Part shown: positions 1-10,770 of the stretch, piece by piece
Position numbering within the stretch: position 1 is the stretch's first letter
How the letters are laid out: every line of letters begins with the position of its first letter
NCBI GenBank assembly: GCA_015680685.1
Contig: MNCI01002250.1
Location: 682,522 to 724,718, forward strand
DNA: 42,197 nucleotides
Direction: 5' to 3'
DNA from: Gnetum montanum
Lineage: Eukaryota; Streptophyta; Gnetopsida; Gnetales; Gnetaceae
Notes under the pieces: generated by a model
Database searches by the model: none
The model's input: only the letters and a program-made list of their open reading frames with translations
Told to the model about the DNA's origin: nothing
Position numbers and translations under genes: made by a program

Positions 1-795
1 TAGAATTTTTCCTGTGTCTGCCCGCAGTGTGGTGAATGTAATTGTACGGTGTCTTTATTCGAGTGTGTCGTACTTGGACATGCACATGACTAGCAATAAA
101 GATCGAGATTACTTCATCATTATAGCATTCACTTAGTTTATTTATTTGTTTATTTATTTAATGTTATTTATTTCTTTCATAGCGCGGTATGAGTACGACT
201 TGACTACGAGCATCTACGGGTGTGTACGGCTAGTTAAGAAATTGGTTGCTCATCGCGATTAGTCTCTCATCCTGAAACTCCTAGAAGCGGAACGAGTACG
301 ACTTGATTACGAGCATTTAAGTGTGACTACTTGGTAGCCCAGTGGTGTAGCTAGGGGGATCTACGCTTGGTAAACCAGTGGCGTATTTGGGGTCTGCACT
401 TGGTAATCCCAGTGGCGTACCTAGGATCTATGCTTGGTAGTCCCAGTGGCAGTCGTGCACGAAGTCCAAGATGTGTACAGTTGATCAAGGAATCAGTTAC
501 TCATCGCACTTAGGCTAAATTAGATTTTCTTACCCTTTTCCTCCTAGCTTAGCTTAGTTAATATTATTTTCCACTGCCTTCAAGAGTAGCGTTAGAATTA
601 GAACACATCATATACCTCATCTAGACTAAACCATACGTGACATATGCAAAACTAGTCTAGGTGGGAAGATAGCGAACTACAACCTAAGGCTAACTATCTA
701 AGTGCCACAACTAGTCCATCTAAGGAGTTCGACCGGATCGCGCGTGCAATGCTCGTTTTGTATGGTTGAGTGTAGGGGTACCTCGCCACTCATCA
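1..795 (+). mobile_element. LTR remnant, family C (3' part, probably a 3' LTR)
   Basis: Homologous over its length to the LTR ending at 12569: both share a 'tttattcgag' block followed by a gtacttg/gca-rich stretch, an AATAAAG signal, tandem 'cttggta-ccag' units, and the end 'ccactcatca'. It ends in CA at 795 and is not followed by a primer-binding site, unlike the copy at 12569. It is therefore most simply the 3' LTR of an element lying to the left, or a solo LTR cut by the window edge. The U3 part is outside the window. The two copies are clearly diverged, so they need not belong to one element. Confidence 0.65.
329..455. repeat. About four degenerate ~35-bp tandem units in the LTR
   Basis: Units begin 'cttggta' and contain 'cccagtggcgta', followed by 'cctaggatcta'-like spacer. 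The same motif is present in fewer, more decayed copies at about 12158-12225 in the second family-C LTR, so it is an LTR feature and not random. Confidence 0.7.
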
Positions 796-966
796 GTAGT
801 CAACCTTTACAACTTCTAATTTAGAATTTTCCACTTGGAGTTTCTGTAAGACATCTTTATGATTTGCAAACTCTTTTTTATACAAGGCATATGTGACTGC
901 TACTTGCTATTCTAGTTCATTTCTAGGCCTACCTGTTGTTAACATGGCCAAGTTAGCATAACGAAG
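796..966 (-). pseudogene. Coiled-coil ORF remnant, distal half (split by element A)
   Basis: On the minus strand this reads as a nearly open helical segment (for example NELE, YALYKKEFANHKDVLQKLQ, VENSKLEVV) with heptad-like leucine spacing and one amber stop at a probable Gln codon. Joined to 10939-11692 by removing element A and one copy of its target duplication, it continues the same coiled-coil character, though with a frame change near the junction. I do not recognise the protein. Plant retrotransposon accessory ORFs often have coiled coils, so it may be an accessory ORF of an older element. It is not a working gene. Confidence 0.45.
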
Positions 967-971
967 GTTAG
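967..971. repeat. Target-site duplication, left, element A (gttag)
   Basis: Five bases gttag immediately before the LTR start at 972, repeated exactly at 10934-10938 after the LTR end. Five-base duplications are normal for Ty3/gypsy integrase. Confidence 0.9.
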
Positions 972-1727
972 TGTGAAGTCCGAAAACATTGGTGGCTGGA
1001 ACATCGAGAGGTCTACCAACATATAGCCTAACCCCGAATTCGTGCGAGGGTTGTGCTGGAGAAAAATAGAAATGGGGTGCCATGAATAGTCTTGTTGATC
1101 ACATAGGGACTTACATGGTGTTAAAATGATTGTATGTGAGGAGAGTTTATACTACATTACGCACGAGCATTGGGTTTGGAAAAGCTAGAGTGTAGTAAGG
1201 TGTCCTAGCCTGAGAACTATGACGTGAACATGCAAATATGTATAAAAAGTGAGAAAATACAAGCATTACACTAAATGCCAAAGAGAAATGCTTGAGAAAT
1301 GCAATAGAATTTGAGAACAATAGTGCACTGCCCCAAAAGAGGGAGCATAACTAATTCACAAAGGTATACACAGTGTACAATAGGCACAGTGGTAGCGTAG
1401 TCATAGCCTCGATGGTGTCAAGCTATGAAGTCTAGTGCTCACTGTGTTAGACTATGCCTACTAGGTTCATAGCCACAGTGTACTATGTGATGTTCTATGG
1501 GGCTACAATGTACCATGCGATATAGCTGTGCCTCTTTGCCGATGTGGTGTGCTTTGGGTCTCATTTACCCATAGAACCAAGTGCCAAGATGTAAAGTGCC
1601 AAATGTCAAAATAGAAGTGCTAACTGCCTTACTAGTCAAGAAAGGAAGCCTCCTCCTTCCCTCTCTTCCTCTTTTTCTCTCCTTTTCCTCTTTTTGCCCC
1701 CCTCTTTGAAACATTAGGATGCATGGG

Positions 1728-1736
1728 TACTTATAG
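1728..1736 (-). promoter_or_regulatory. TATA-like box in element A 3' LTR
   Basis: Reads CTATAAGTA on the minus strand, directly after a purine-rich block (reverse complement of the C/T-rich tract at 1640-1710). The matching site in the 5' LTR is at 9593-9602. The position agrees with a U3 promoter for minus-strand transcription. Confidence 0.5.
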
Positions 1737-1770
1737 GGCTAGGGTGGGACCACTGGATGCTGATTGTTGG

Positions 1771-2390
1771 GCTTGTCTCATGTTACACGCTGGACATGGG
1801 ATGCTGTCTGCTACGCTTGTCCCGTGTTACACATGAAACATGGGACAGTAGCTACTATGCTTGTCTTGTGTTACACACAGGACACAGGACTTTGACTATT
1901 GTGCTTATCTCGTGTTACACACAAGACATGGAACACTGTCTACTATGCTTATCCCATGTTACATGTAGGACACAGGACATTGGCTGCTATGCTCATCTTG
2001 TGTTACGTGCAAGACCCGAGACACTGTTTGCTACACTTATCCTATGTTACATGTGGGACATGGTACGCTGGCTACTATGCTCGTCTTGTGTTACGTGTGG
2101 GACATAGGACGCTATCTGCTACACTTATCCTGTGTTACACATGGGACATGAGATGCTGTCTGCTACGCTTATCCCATGTTACGTGTAGGACACAAGATGC
2201 TAGCTACTACGCTTGTCCTGTGTTACACGCAGGACATAGGACACTATATACTACACTCATCCCATGTTATGCACAGAACATAGGATGCTATCTACTACGC
2301 TTGTCCCATGTTACACGCAAGACATGGGACGTTGTCTGCTATGCTTGTCCCATGTTACTCGCAGGACATGGGACACTGGCTGTGTGTCTT
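1771..2390. repeat. 44-bp tandem array in LTR (about 14 units)
   Basis: Units start 'gcttgtcccatgttacac' and repeat every 44 bp; spacing checked from 1771 to 1815 and onward. Each unit contains an inverted repeat, gtcccatg...catgggac, so each could fold as a hairpin. Open frames read through the array in several phases only because stop codons are rare in the unit. The second LTR carries the same array at about 9680-10330. Confidence 0.9.
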
Positions 2391-2750
2391 ACACTGCACT
2401 ACGCTGCACAACTTGACATGTATGCTACACTATGCTATGCTGCATAGCTTGATAGCTGCTACACTACATAACTTGACAGGTGATACGTTGCACTATGTTA
2501 CGCAGTATGACATGGTGCTACGCTGCACAATGTGATAGGGTGCTACACTATGCTACGCTATATAGCATGATAAGGTGATATGTTTCGCTACGCTCCACAG
2601 TGTGACTGGGTGCTATGCTATGCTACGCTACATAGTGTGATTGGATGCTATGTTGTGCTACGTTACACAGCGTGACATGCTACTATCTTGTGCTACACTA
2701 CACAATGTGACTGGGTGCTATGCTACATTATGCTACACAGCTTGACATGT
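2391..2750. repeat. Short-unit tandem array (gctacact / cacagcgtgaca type)
   Basis: Degenerate units of roughly 28-45 bp with 'gctacactacgctacacagcgtgacatggt' features run between the 44-bp array and the unique LTR end. The homologous array in the right LTR is at about 10335-10770. Confidence 0.8.
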
Positions 2751-2910
2751 GAATCTGCAGAAAATGCCATCATTCTAACACTTCGAAAAATTTTGCAAAT
2801 TTAACAGTTAGAGCTAACTACACTCACCACTTGGAAAAATATGGGCAAAGTGCCACCATTTTGACACTTAGCCAAATTTGTAGTCGAGATAACAAGACCT
2901 GAAATTTTTT

Positions 2911-2986
2911 GGTGTTTCAATGGCCCTTCTTTGCTGACGTCTGGAGGAGTGGCCCAAAAGACGTTAACAAAGAATTAAATAACACC
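2911..2986. promoter_or_regulatory. Polypurine tract and inverted repeat at the 3' LTR boundary, element A
   Basis: The minus strand reads aaagaagggccat directly before the 3' LTR start TGAAACACC, a suitable polypurine tract for plus-strand priming. The tract lies in an imperfect stem: ctttgctgacgtc (2929-2941) pairs with gacgttaacaaag (2960-2972). The outer arm ggtgttt is partly matched by aacacc (2981-2986). Element B has the same arrangement, better preserved. Confidence 0.65.
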
Positions 2987-2989
2987 ATA

Positions 2990-4090
2990 GTAGATATGCC
3001 ACCAACATCGCTCATCGGTACAAAATCAGATGTTGTTTTACCATGCTCAAGAGTGCTATGAGAATAAGGTTATATTGAGGGACAAGGAATATAGGCAATG
3101 CTAGGGAGATGAAATTTAAATAGTGGAAATGAAATGCAAATAGTGGATCATTATGTAAGATGCAAATTCAGCACGGTTGATAGAGACCATAGCATGAAGT
3201 GGTTCACCCCTAAAACGTTGACCTCTCATCGGAGTGCTTATGAGAGCATCAAATTCAATCTAAGGTTGGCCAATTGCGAAGCTGCAGCATTGCCAATTTT
3301 CTTGGAGATGTGATTTTCCCCATTCTCTCTCTCTCTTTCTCTTTTTTTTTGTGTTGTGAGGTGAACCTTCTTTGGGTTCTACTTACTACTAAATGTTAGC
3401 TGCAAGTTGGCCATCAAGAAGATGTGCTTTGTTTTAAAGCGTCCACATCGCATCTGTAGAATAGGTGTTTCCTCCCTAGGATGAGTTGTGTTACATCTGT
3501 TTAGGGCTTCAACTAGCCTAGAAAGGCTCCCCATGGAACGAGTTGTGTTATGTCCATCATGAGCTCAGTGGTTGATGTAAAGAGAATGCCATGTGCATCA
3601 CAATGCATATGCTAGAGGGATGTGAAATCATGAGTACGTGGGAGATGATAGGATATTGGGATGAAGGAGTGGATATGCATAGGCTATAATAAGTATGAGG
3701 GGGGTGTGCACTCTTAAGTGGCTTAACTAGTCTAATCATGCACATCAGAGCAATGTGGTAACTTGCTACTACAATGAGATGCATCTCTGCATGACCACCT
3801 CTGAGGCTTTGTCCCGTAAACACAACTCTAAGAAGAAAAGAAAATCACACAACATGAAATGCAAGTGTAAATGCCTAATGTAAAGATGCTGCATGTGCTA
3901 GATGTAAAGATGTTGTAAATGTGTTAAATGTTGTGTCTGTCGCAGGTTCTCAAGAAGCCAGTGAAAGTGCCAAGATGATGATGTTACAAGTCCTTTGAAG
4001 GCTGCACTAATGGCAAGTGCTTTAAAAGATTAGGAGAATGGTGGGAGGCAATGATGTTGTGAGTGCCACCAAGGCCACATTAATGGAAAG
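2990..4090. other. Element A 3' untranslated region
   Basis: No recognisable coding region. It contains a CT-rich tract at about 3325-3350 and short ORFs on both strands with no family resemblance. It occupies the place where pol would be expected in a complete relative. Confidence 0.6.
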
Positions 4091-4099
4091 TGCTCTAAA

Positions 4100-4370
4100 A
4101 GATCAACAACATGCCAATTTAAAGTCCTAGCAAACTGTGAACATAGTTTAAGGTCCTGGCAGATCATGATGTGCTATTTTAAATTCCTAGCAGACTGTTG
4201 GATGCTAGTTTAATGTCGTAGCAGATAATGGATGTTATGCTAGTTTAGCATCATGACCCAAGGACGAGTTATTGTGCCAGTTTAACGTCATGACCCAAGG
4301 ACAATCTATGCCATTTTATAGTCATAGTGAACTATCTGTGCCAATTTATAGTCATAGCGGACTAGTGCTT
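4100..4370. repeat. Decayed ~30-36-bp tandem array (agtttaa-gtc-agc type)
   Basis: Repeated 'tagtttaatgtcgtagcagat' and 'agtttaacgtcatgaccc' units. The units match the 30-bp monomer of element B (15180-15700) with CpG replaced by TG or CA. In A this array lies only about 170 bp from the other array type at 4531-4580. Confidence 0.75.
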
Positions 4371-4530
4371 ACCTTGCTTGTATAAGGTGTGATGCTACAT
4401 GCATAGTCATGCTATGTGCCTACAAGATCCTACAAAAATTAACTAGAAAAACAACATCAGGTGGCAACTGTTGTAAATAGAGTTGAAATGCACAAATGAA
4501 AGGAAAGCAGTGCAAAAATCGATAGTTTTA

Positions 4531-4585
4531 GGCCATCTTGGGTCGTAGGCTAGTTTAAGGCCTTTTCAAGCCATGTGTTTTTGTT
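4531..4585. repeat. Two units of the 'agtttaaggcc' repeat downstream of protease
   Basis: Units 'agttttaggccatcttgggtcg' and 'tagtttaaggccttttcaagcc' match the three units in element B at 24080-24230, which also follow the protease end. This is a conserved landmark between A and B. Confidence 0.7.
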
Positions 4586-4842
4586 GTTTTATTTTTTTTT
4601 TAATTTATTTTTTAATGTATTTTGATGTTTTTCAAATGCAATGTGTAAGCTAAGTTGATGAATGCATAAATAAAGTAGAAATGCATAAACAAAGCAAAAT
4701 GTGTGATCTAAGTGAGCAGGTAGAATGTAAATGCATAGACTACTGCAATGTAAATGAAAGTCAAAAATGCATGGCAAGTGGAGGCAAAGGGTAGGCAGGC
4801 ACCTAGCAAAGTTTTGGCCAAGGGAAAGTCTTGGTCATGTAG

Positions 4843-5434
4843 CTACTTCCTAATCAGGTGTAGATTAGGGAGCGTGCAAGGTTTAGGATCCTCTGGGAGG
4901 CTACTGGCTTCAACCACTCGTTCAAGTGTGTTAGCCTTAGGCACTGTGTTGGTTTTCGTAGGTGTACCACCAAGAAACTCTTCTTCTGAAACTTCCAGCA
5001 TGTCTATGTCATGGATAATCGAAGAGGAAGCATTATCACCATGGATGATAACTTGACCACCTTCGTATGGAAGGTGGATTTCTTGGTGGATGGAAGAGGA
5101 GATGGCCCTTACTTGGGCTAGCCAAGGCCTACCTAGAATCATGTTGAAACCTGGCATCTCCTCTATGATAGTGAAATCTGCATTGGTGGGGAATTACTCT
5201 CCTACCATGAAGGCTAGGTTGATTGTACCCTTGATAGTGATGCGTGATCCGTTGAAGGATTTTAGACACATGATTTTGGTTGGCCTGATTNGGTTGAAGG
5301 ATTTTAGACACATGATTTTGGTTGGCCTGATTTCGTCTACCAGGCCTAGCTTATCAATGATGGAGTACAAGACTACGTTTGTTACTACACCATCATCGAC
5401 ATGGACTCTGCGGATGGTGCACTACCCAACATGA
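4843..5434 (-). pseudogene. Element A protease (retropepsin) remnant
   Basis: Aspartic protease region of the gag-protease polyprotein. The active-site segment reads DDGVVTNV (about 5385-5415) and is followed by 'KLGLVDEI'. The C-terminal part holds the ILGRPWLAQ motif typical of plant gypsy proteases, then IHQEIHLPYEGGQ. It aligns along its length with 24455-25141 of element B. The usual DSGA/DTGA signature is DDGV here and DDGA in B. An assembly gap at 5291 with a duplicated flank interrupts the frame between active site and C-terminal part. Downstream there is no RT. Confidence 0.75.
5251..5332. other. Assembly gap (n at 5291) with duplicated flanks
   Basis: The 40 bp at 5251-5290 are identical to 5293-5332. 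Two contig ends that overlap by at least 40 bp were joined with a single n instead of being merged. The apparent break in the protease frame here is therefore artificial. Confidence 0.9.
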
Positions 5435-5472
5435 ATGCTAATGGATAGTGGAGCTATAGTGACCTCCCCTCG

Positions 5473-6405
5473 TTAGAGGTTGACTTTGACTACATTGTCG
5501 TGAAAGGATAGAGATGTTGAACCCAATTCTTGTGGTGTAGGGGGTAACATCATTGCACAGATGGATGTCTCATCTATAGGGATGTCCTCAATAATAGGAA
5601 AGGAGGCCAAGATTCGGGCCAAGGCTTGGCAATGAGCATATGAGATCATGACCAGGTCGTACAAGCTCAACGTTGTGATCTTTTGTTTGAGCGTTTGTTT
5701 TAATTGGATTAGTATAGCTATGAAGTCCTTGTCATTAGCTGTTGTGTTGGCCTTGATTTCCTCCATGTGGCTTGAGAGATAGATCTCTCATGGAGGGGAC
5801 TCAAGCTTAGTTTGCTTTGTCTACTTAGGGGTAGGGGCCCTAGTGTTTAGTTTTTGCTTGTTGATTATATCCTTTACTTCATCCATGGGGGTCACGAGGC
5901 ACTCACTCGTCCTCTTACATTGCCATTTGGTAGGCCTACCTAGGTTACTAGTGGGGTCAACCCTTGAAGGAGGAGGGATCGAGATTTTACCCACTATTGG
6001 GCTTCGGGTAGGTGAGGGGCCATCACGTTGTGGCACCCTTATGATAAAGGGTGGCTTAGAAGTTGTTGTGTGACCAACTCATTATGGCACCTTGATAACG
6101 AAAGGTTGCTTAATGGTTGTTGTTATTGCATCATGCTAGTTTAACATCTTAGCAAACAATTGGTTTGGGACCTTGACCACAAAGGGTGTTGTGGATGCCA
6201 AAGGTGGCACTTTGATAACAAAGGAAAGCCTCTTATTCATGGAGACCAAGGGGATCTTTACCTTTCTGGGAGGCACATAGATCACAAAAGGTTGTTGCAC
6301 AGGTTTAGACTTGACACCTATGCTAATGAAATTTATGACATATGAGGCATCGTTTGTGTTGGATTGATTGACCGTGTCGAGTACTAGTTGGCCCCGTTCT
6401 ATCAT
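5473..6405 (-). pseudogene. Element A gag-protease linker region
   Basis: One minus-strand frame (same frame as 4843-5157 and 6598-7074) runs through here with stops near 6136, 5821 and 5473. It is proline/basic-rich with repeated 'PFVIKVP' and 'PFVIYVPPRK' motifs, then a helical part with 'LKQTLKQKITTLSLYDLVM'. Element B has the equivalent motifs (PFVLRVP, PFIIRAP, LKQKNTTLSLYDLLM) at 25126-25944. It is probably a spacer of the gag-protease polyprotein; no enzymatic motif is seen. Confidence 0.6.
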
Positions 6406-6597
6406 TCTTTGTAGGTCATCCTACAAAGCACAACAGTTGTCCATACTATGACTAAAAAACTGGTGGTAATGACAGTATTGGTCTAGCTTGAAGTGTTGTG
6501 GAATAGGGGGCTCGTTTGGTACTGCTGAAGTAGGGTTCCTTAGTAGTTCGTAGTACCTATCATGTTTTTGGCGAGAAATCTCTGATACATGTTTTTA

Positions 6598-8393
6598 TTA
6601 GATTTGCCCCGCTTTTAGGAGTTTCTCCAGTAGTTTAGAGGGTTCCATTAGTAGTGGTGTATACTTTGAGCGATCCTTATGCTGAAATTTGGACCTTGGG
6701 GTGGCCCCTGCCAATGTACGTGAGTTGGCACTAGAGTTGGTGATTTTGTTAGCTAGGGCGTTAGGCTGCTTAGCTGTTGGGTCCCAATTGGTTACTTTTG
6801 TGCTTATAGCCATTGTTGCCACTATTGTGTTCTTCTTGTGAGCATTTTGGTTTCTATAGGCCACATAGGCTATGTCATTGCTAGCTTGCGCTACTTCCTT
6901 TATGCCTTTTGTTTGGGCAAAGGCTTGGCTAAGAGACTTTGGGGCTAGATAATATAATTTAGACTTGATGAAGTTATTCACTGCACCTTTGAAGATGGCC
7001 AGTAGATGTGTCTCTATTAGGGGTTCATGCCTTTCACTTAATGCATCATTCCAATGTTGAAGGAATTTTGACATGAGTTCTAGAGGCCCCTGCTTAACCT
7101 ACATGAGCTAGTCGAGGTTGCTTCAGGATTTAGGTTGTACCTGAAGCATGTCACAAACTGGCTTATGAGATCCTCCAAAGAGGAGATCAAGGCCTTGGGT
7201 AGCATGCAATACCAGTCTAAGGTTGTGCTAGTGAGTGACATGGGGAACACGCACATGATGGCGTGCGGCCAAGCTTGAAGGAGTAGGCACTCAGATAAAA
7301 ATGTGACCAAGTGTGCATTGGAGTCCCCTTCACCATTGTACTTGGTGAATTGTGGTAGTTGGACCCCAATTCGGAGAGTTAGAGGTGATACCATAGGACT
7401 TATGGGATCATCTTGGTAGAGTTCCACCACCTTGATGATGTTGGAGGAGGTAGCCTTGAGTCAGTTGATCTCCTCCGTCAAGCTTTGGATTAGCTAGAAT
7501 TCCTAATCGAAGCTTGAGGATGTGCTAGCTAATTGCATTGGCTAGGCTTATGTTGGTTGCATAGCATAGGGTCGAATTGTTGGTTGTGGAGTTTGCCAGT
7601 TTAACATCATAGCGGATGGTTGTTGACAATTTAATGTCATAGCGGATGGTTGTTGCCAGTTTAATGTCATAGTAGATAGTTGTTGCCAATTTAACATTGT
7701 AGCAGATGGGGGTTGCTAGTTTAATGTCATAGCAGATAGTTGTTGCCAATTTAACATCATAGCAAATAGGGGTTGCCAGTTTAACGTCATAGCTAACAAT
7801 TGTTGATGTGTTGGTTAAGCGATGGATGCAGTGATAGAAGTAGGCCATACCCAAGTGGGTTGAATGGACATCATAGACACTAATGAGACAGGTGGGACGT
7901 AGGGTGCCTGAGTTTTCTGGGGCTGGGAGGTGGCTCTTGCATGAGCATAGGGTTGGGCAAATGCAGTAGTCACCTGCAAGGAAGGTTGAATTGGCATTGT
8001 CACCATCTTAGAGAGGATGGATGGACTGAACTGAGGAAGGGTTGTACCAGGGAGCATTTGTTGGAAGATGGTGTAGGGGTGGCTCTTGTATTTAGAGTAG
8101 GCCTCAAACTCATCTTCCTCCTTCTGTGAAGCTTCCTTGTAGATTGTCTTTACATCATGCTTGTTTGCATAGATGAGTTGGGACAATGACTAATGGTAGG
8201 ACTCTGTGAGTGGGATTATGTCAAACAAGGAGGGGTTGTACTCTCGTCCATTTTGGTGGACTTGTTCGTAGTCTTGTTTTACCTCCAAATCAAGGTAATC
8301 CACTAGTAGTTCTGCTTGGATTTTGGCATAAACAAAATTGTATTGTTCGTGGCTTAGTGCGACTCGCTTTGGCTAGATTGTGGTATCAAACAT
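6598..8393 (-). pseudogene. gag: Element A gag (decayed)
   Basis: Capsid protein of a Tat-like element. I place the start at the minus-strand ATG at 8393 (MFDTTI), because the downstream 'EQYNFVYAKIQ' and 'FDIIPLTE' match the N-terminus of B's gag. The core capsid segment at 7080-7430 has YQDDPISP, FTKYNGEGD and LDWY (matching B's LNWY), and 6598-7074 has LLAIFKGAVNNFIKSKLYYL and FQHKDRSKYTPL. Visible stops include 8373-8375, 8190-8192 and 7815-7817; the frame changes between 7080 and 7074. A tandem array of seven 30-bp units (7592-7800) lies inside the frame. Not functional. Confidence 0.8.
7592..7800. repeat. Seven 30-bp tandem units inside gag
   Basis: Units such as 'ccagtttaatgtcatagc' repeat every 30 bp. 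Because 30 bp is ten codons, the gag frame passes through unbroken apart from one amber, encoding a repeated MTLNWQ-containing decapeptide. Element B has a proline-rich linker at the homologous place and no array there, but has the same monomer after its integrase. Confidence 0.85.
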
Positions 8394-8824
8394 GTTAGAC
8401 ACCAACGTGGAAGGTTGATCTAGATTCATATTCATAGATTGAGTCATGAGAGTTGCTATTTGTAGAAAATGGCTAACTCTAAAAACTACCAAAAAAATGA
8501 CTAAGTCTACCAATAGCAGGAAAATGACTAAGTATAAACATATAGAAAAATGGCTAAGTGTAAAAATGTATAAAAAATGCTAAGTATGAAAATGCAAAAA
8601 AAATGTTAAGTATGAAAACTATGAAAAATGGCCAACTCTAGTGCTACACTTGCTATGCTAGAGCTTGCTATACTTGCTACACTAAAGCTTGTCATGCTCG
8701 CCATGCTAGAGCTTGTCACGCTCGCTACGTTGGAGCTTCCTATGCTTTGAGAACTTGTTACGCTCTCTAAAAAATCTAGAGTTTTGACTAAGTGCTAATA
8801 AAAAATGCAGATGGAAATGGTTCA

Positions 8825-8843
8825 GGCCCTCCTTCTAGTGCCA
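8825..8843 (-). promoter_or_regulatory. Primer-binding site, element A
   Basis: Minus strand reads tggcactagaaggagggcc, four bases inside the 5' LTR (8848). It differs from B's site (28468-28487) by a single CG to CA type change. I cannot name the tRNA with confidence. Confidence 0.7.
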
Positions 8844-9592
8844 AAACTATGACGTTTGAAAACGTCGATGGTTGGAACACAGAGAGGTCCATGGGCGTAC
8901 AACCTAACCCCAAATCCATGTGAGGGCTGTGCTGGAGAAAACAGAAATGGTGCCCTGAATGGTCTTATTGATCAAACAAGGACTTACATGGTGTTAAAAT
9001 GATCATGTGTGAGAAGTGTTTATACTATGTTACGCGCGGGCATCAGGTCTGGGAAAGCTAGAGTGTAGCAGGGTGTCCGAGATTGAGAACTATGGCATGA
9101 ACATGCAAATATGTATGAAAAGTTAGAAAATATAAGCATTACACTAAATGTCAAAGAGAAATGCTTGAGAAATGCAACAAAATTTGAGAACAGCAGTGCA
9201 CCACCCCAAAGAGGAGCATAACTAATTCATAAAGGTATACACAGTGTACAATAGACGCGATGGGAGCATAGTCATAACCTTAGTGGTGTCAAGCTATGAA
9301 GTCTGGTGGTCACTATGTTGGGTTGTGCCTGCCATATTGGTAGCCTAGTGTACCATGTGATGTTCTATGAGGCTATAATGGGGCTGCAGTGTACTGTGCA
9401 GTGTAGTGTTGCTTCTCTGCCGATGTGGTGTGCTCTGGGTCTCGTTTGCCCACAGAGCTAAGTGCCAAATGCTAAAATGGAAGTGTCGACTATCTTACTG
9501 GTCAAGAATGGAAGCCTCCTCCTTCACTCTCTTCCTATTTTCCCCCCTTTTCCTATTTTTTTCCCCTTCTTTGAAACATTAGGATGCAGGGG

Positions 9593-9602
9593 TACTTATA
9601 AG
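9593..9602 (-). promoter_or_regulatory. TATA-like box in element A 5' LTR
   Basis: CTTATAAGTA on the minus strand, following the reverse complement of the C/T-rich block 9515-9570. It is the likely start region for element A genomic RNA, by analogy with the matching site at 1728-1736. Confidence 0.5.
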
Positions 9603-9679
9603 GCTAGAGTTAGCCCAAAATGCAAATTAGGTGCCACATGGTAGTACAGTCAGTGGGACCACTAGATGCTAACTGTTGG

Positions 9680-10330
9680 GCTTGTTCCATGTTACGTGCA
9701 GGACACGAGACACCGTCTACTATGCTTGTCCCATGTTACGTGTGGAACACGAGACACTGGCTACTACACTCATCCCATGTTACACGCAAGACATAAGATG
9801 TTGGCTGCTGAGCTTGTCTTGTGTTACGCGCAGGACATAGGACGATGTTTGCTACGCTTTTCTCGTGTTACACATGAGACATGGGACATTGGTTGCTATA
9901 CTCATCCCATGTTAAGTGTAAGACATAGGATGCTATCTACTACACTTGTCTAGTGTTATGCGTAGGACATGGGACGCTAGCTACTATGCTCATCCCATGT
10001 TATGCACAGGACATAAGACGTTGTTTACTACGCTTGTCCCATTTTACGCGTAGGACATGGAATGCTATTTGATATGCTTATCCCATGTTACACGTGGGAC
10101 ACTGGATGCTATCTTCCACGCTCGTCCTATGTTACGTGCAGAACACAGGATGCTAGCTACTATGCTTATCTTGTGTTACGTGCAGAACATGGAACACTAT
10201 CTGCTATGCTTGTCCTGTGTTACACGTAGGATACAAGATGTTGTTTGCTACATTTGTCCCATGTTACGCATAGGACATAGGACGTTGTCTGCTATGCTTG
10301 TCCTGTGTTACACATAGGACACAGGACACT
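9680..10330. repeat. 44-bp tandem array, right LTR
   Basis: About 15 units of the same 44-bp hairpin-forming repeat as 1771-2390. Copies differ by many transitions. The unit number differs by about one between the two LTRs. Confidence 0.88.
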
Positions 10331-10334
10331 AGCT

Positions 10335-10770
10335 AGGTGTGTTATGCTGTGCTACACTGGATAGCTTGACATGTATGTTACGCTGTGCTATGCTGCACAG
10401 CTTGACAAGTGCTACACTGCACTATGCTATGTAGCATAACATGCTGCTATGCTATGCTATGCTACGCTGCACAACATGACAGAGTGCTACGCTGCGCTAC
10501 ACTACACAGCATGACATGGTATTACACTGCACAACTTGACATGGTGCTACACTGCACTACGCTACATAATGTGACAGGGTGCTACACTGCATTACGCTAC
10601 ACAACATGACATGCTACTACATTGCGCTACACTGCACTATGCTACACAGCGTGACATGGTGCTATGATGTGCTATGCTGCATAGCGTAACTAGGTGTTAT
10701 GCTGTGCTACACTACACAGTGTGACATGCTGCTACACTGTGCTATGCTACATAGCTTGACATGTGAATCT
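10335..10770. repeat. Short-unit tandem array, right LTR
   Basis: Homologue of 2391-2750, somewhat longer. The 'gctacactgcactacgctacacagc' and 'gtgacatggt' modules alternate with variable spacing. Confidence 0.8.

Larger units (their letters stand above)
972..2919 (-). mobile_element. Element A 3' LTR (left)
   Basis: Starts tgtgaagtccgaaaaca and ends ggtgtttca; matches 8848-10933 throughout. Shared landmarks are the 'cgtgcgagggttgtgctgg' block, the C/T-rich 1640-1710 block, a minus-strand TATA, the 44-bp repeat array, a second short-unit array, and the block 'gggcaaagtgccaccattt'. On the element's sense strand it reads TGAAACACC...CACA. Its length of 1948 bp against 2086 bp for the other LTR is mostly explained by repeat-number differences. 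Confidence 0.9.

Noticed and set aside
1757-2535. Long open frames on the plus strand through the LTR arrays (also 9666-10609)
   Set aside because: They translate the 44-bp repeat in shifting phases and lie on the antisense strand of an LTR. The openness comes from periodic composition, and no protein family fits.
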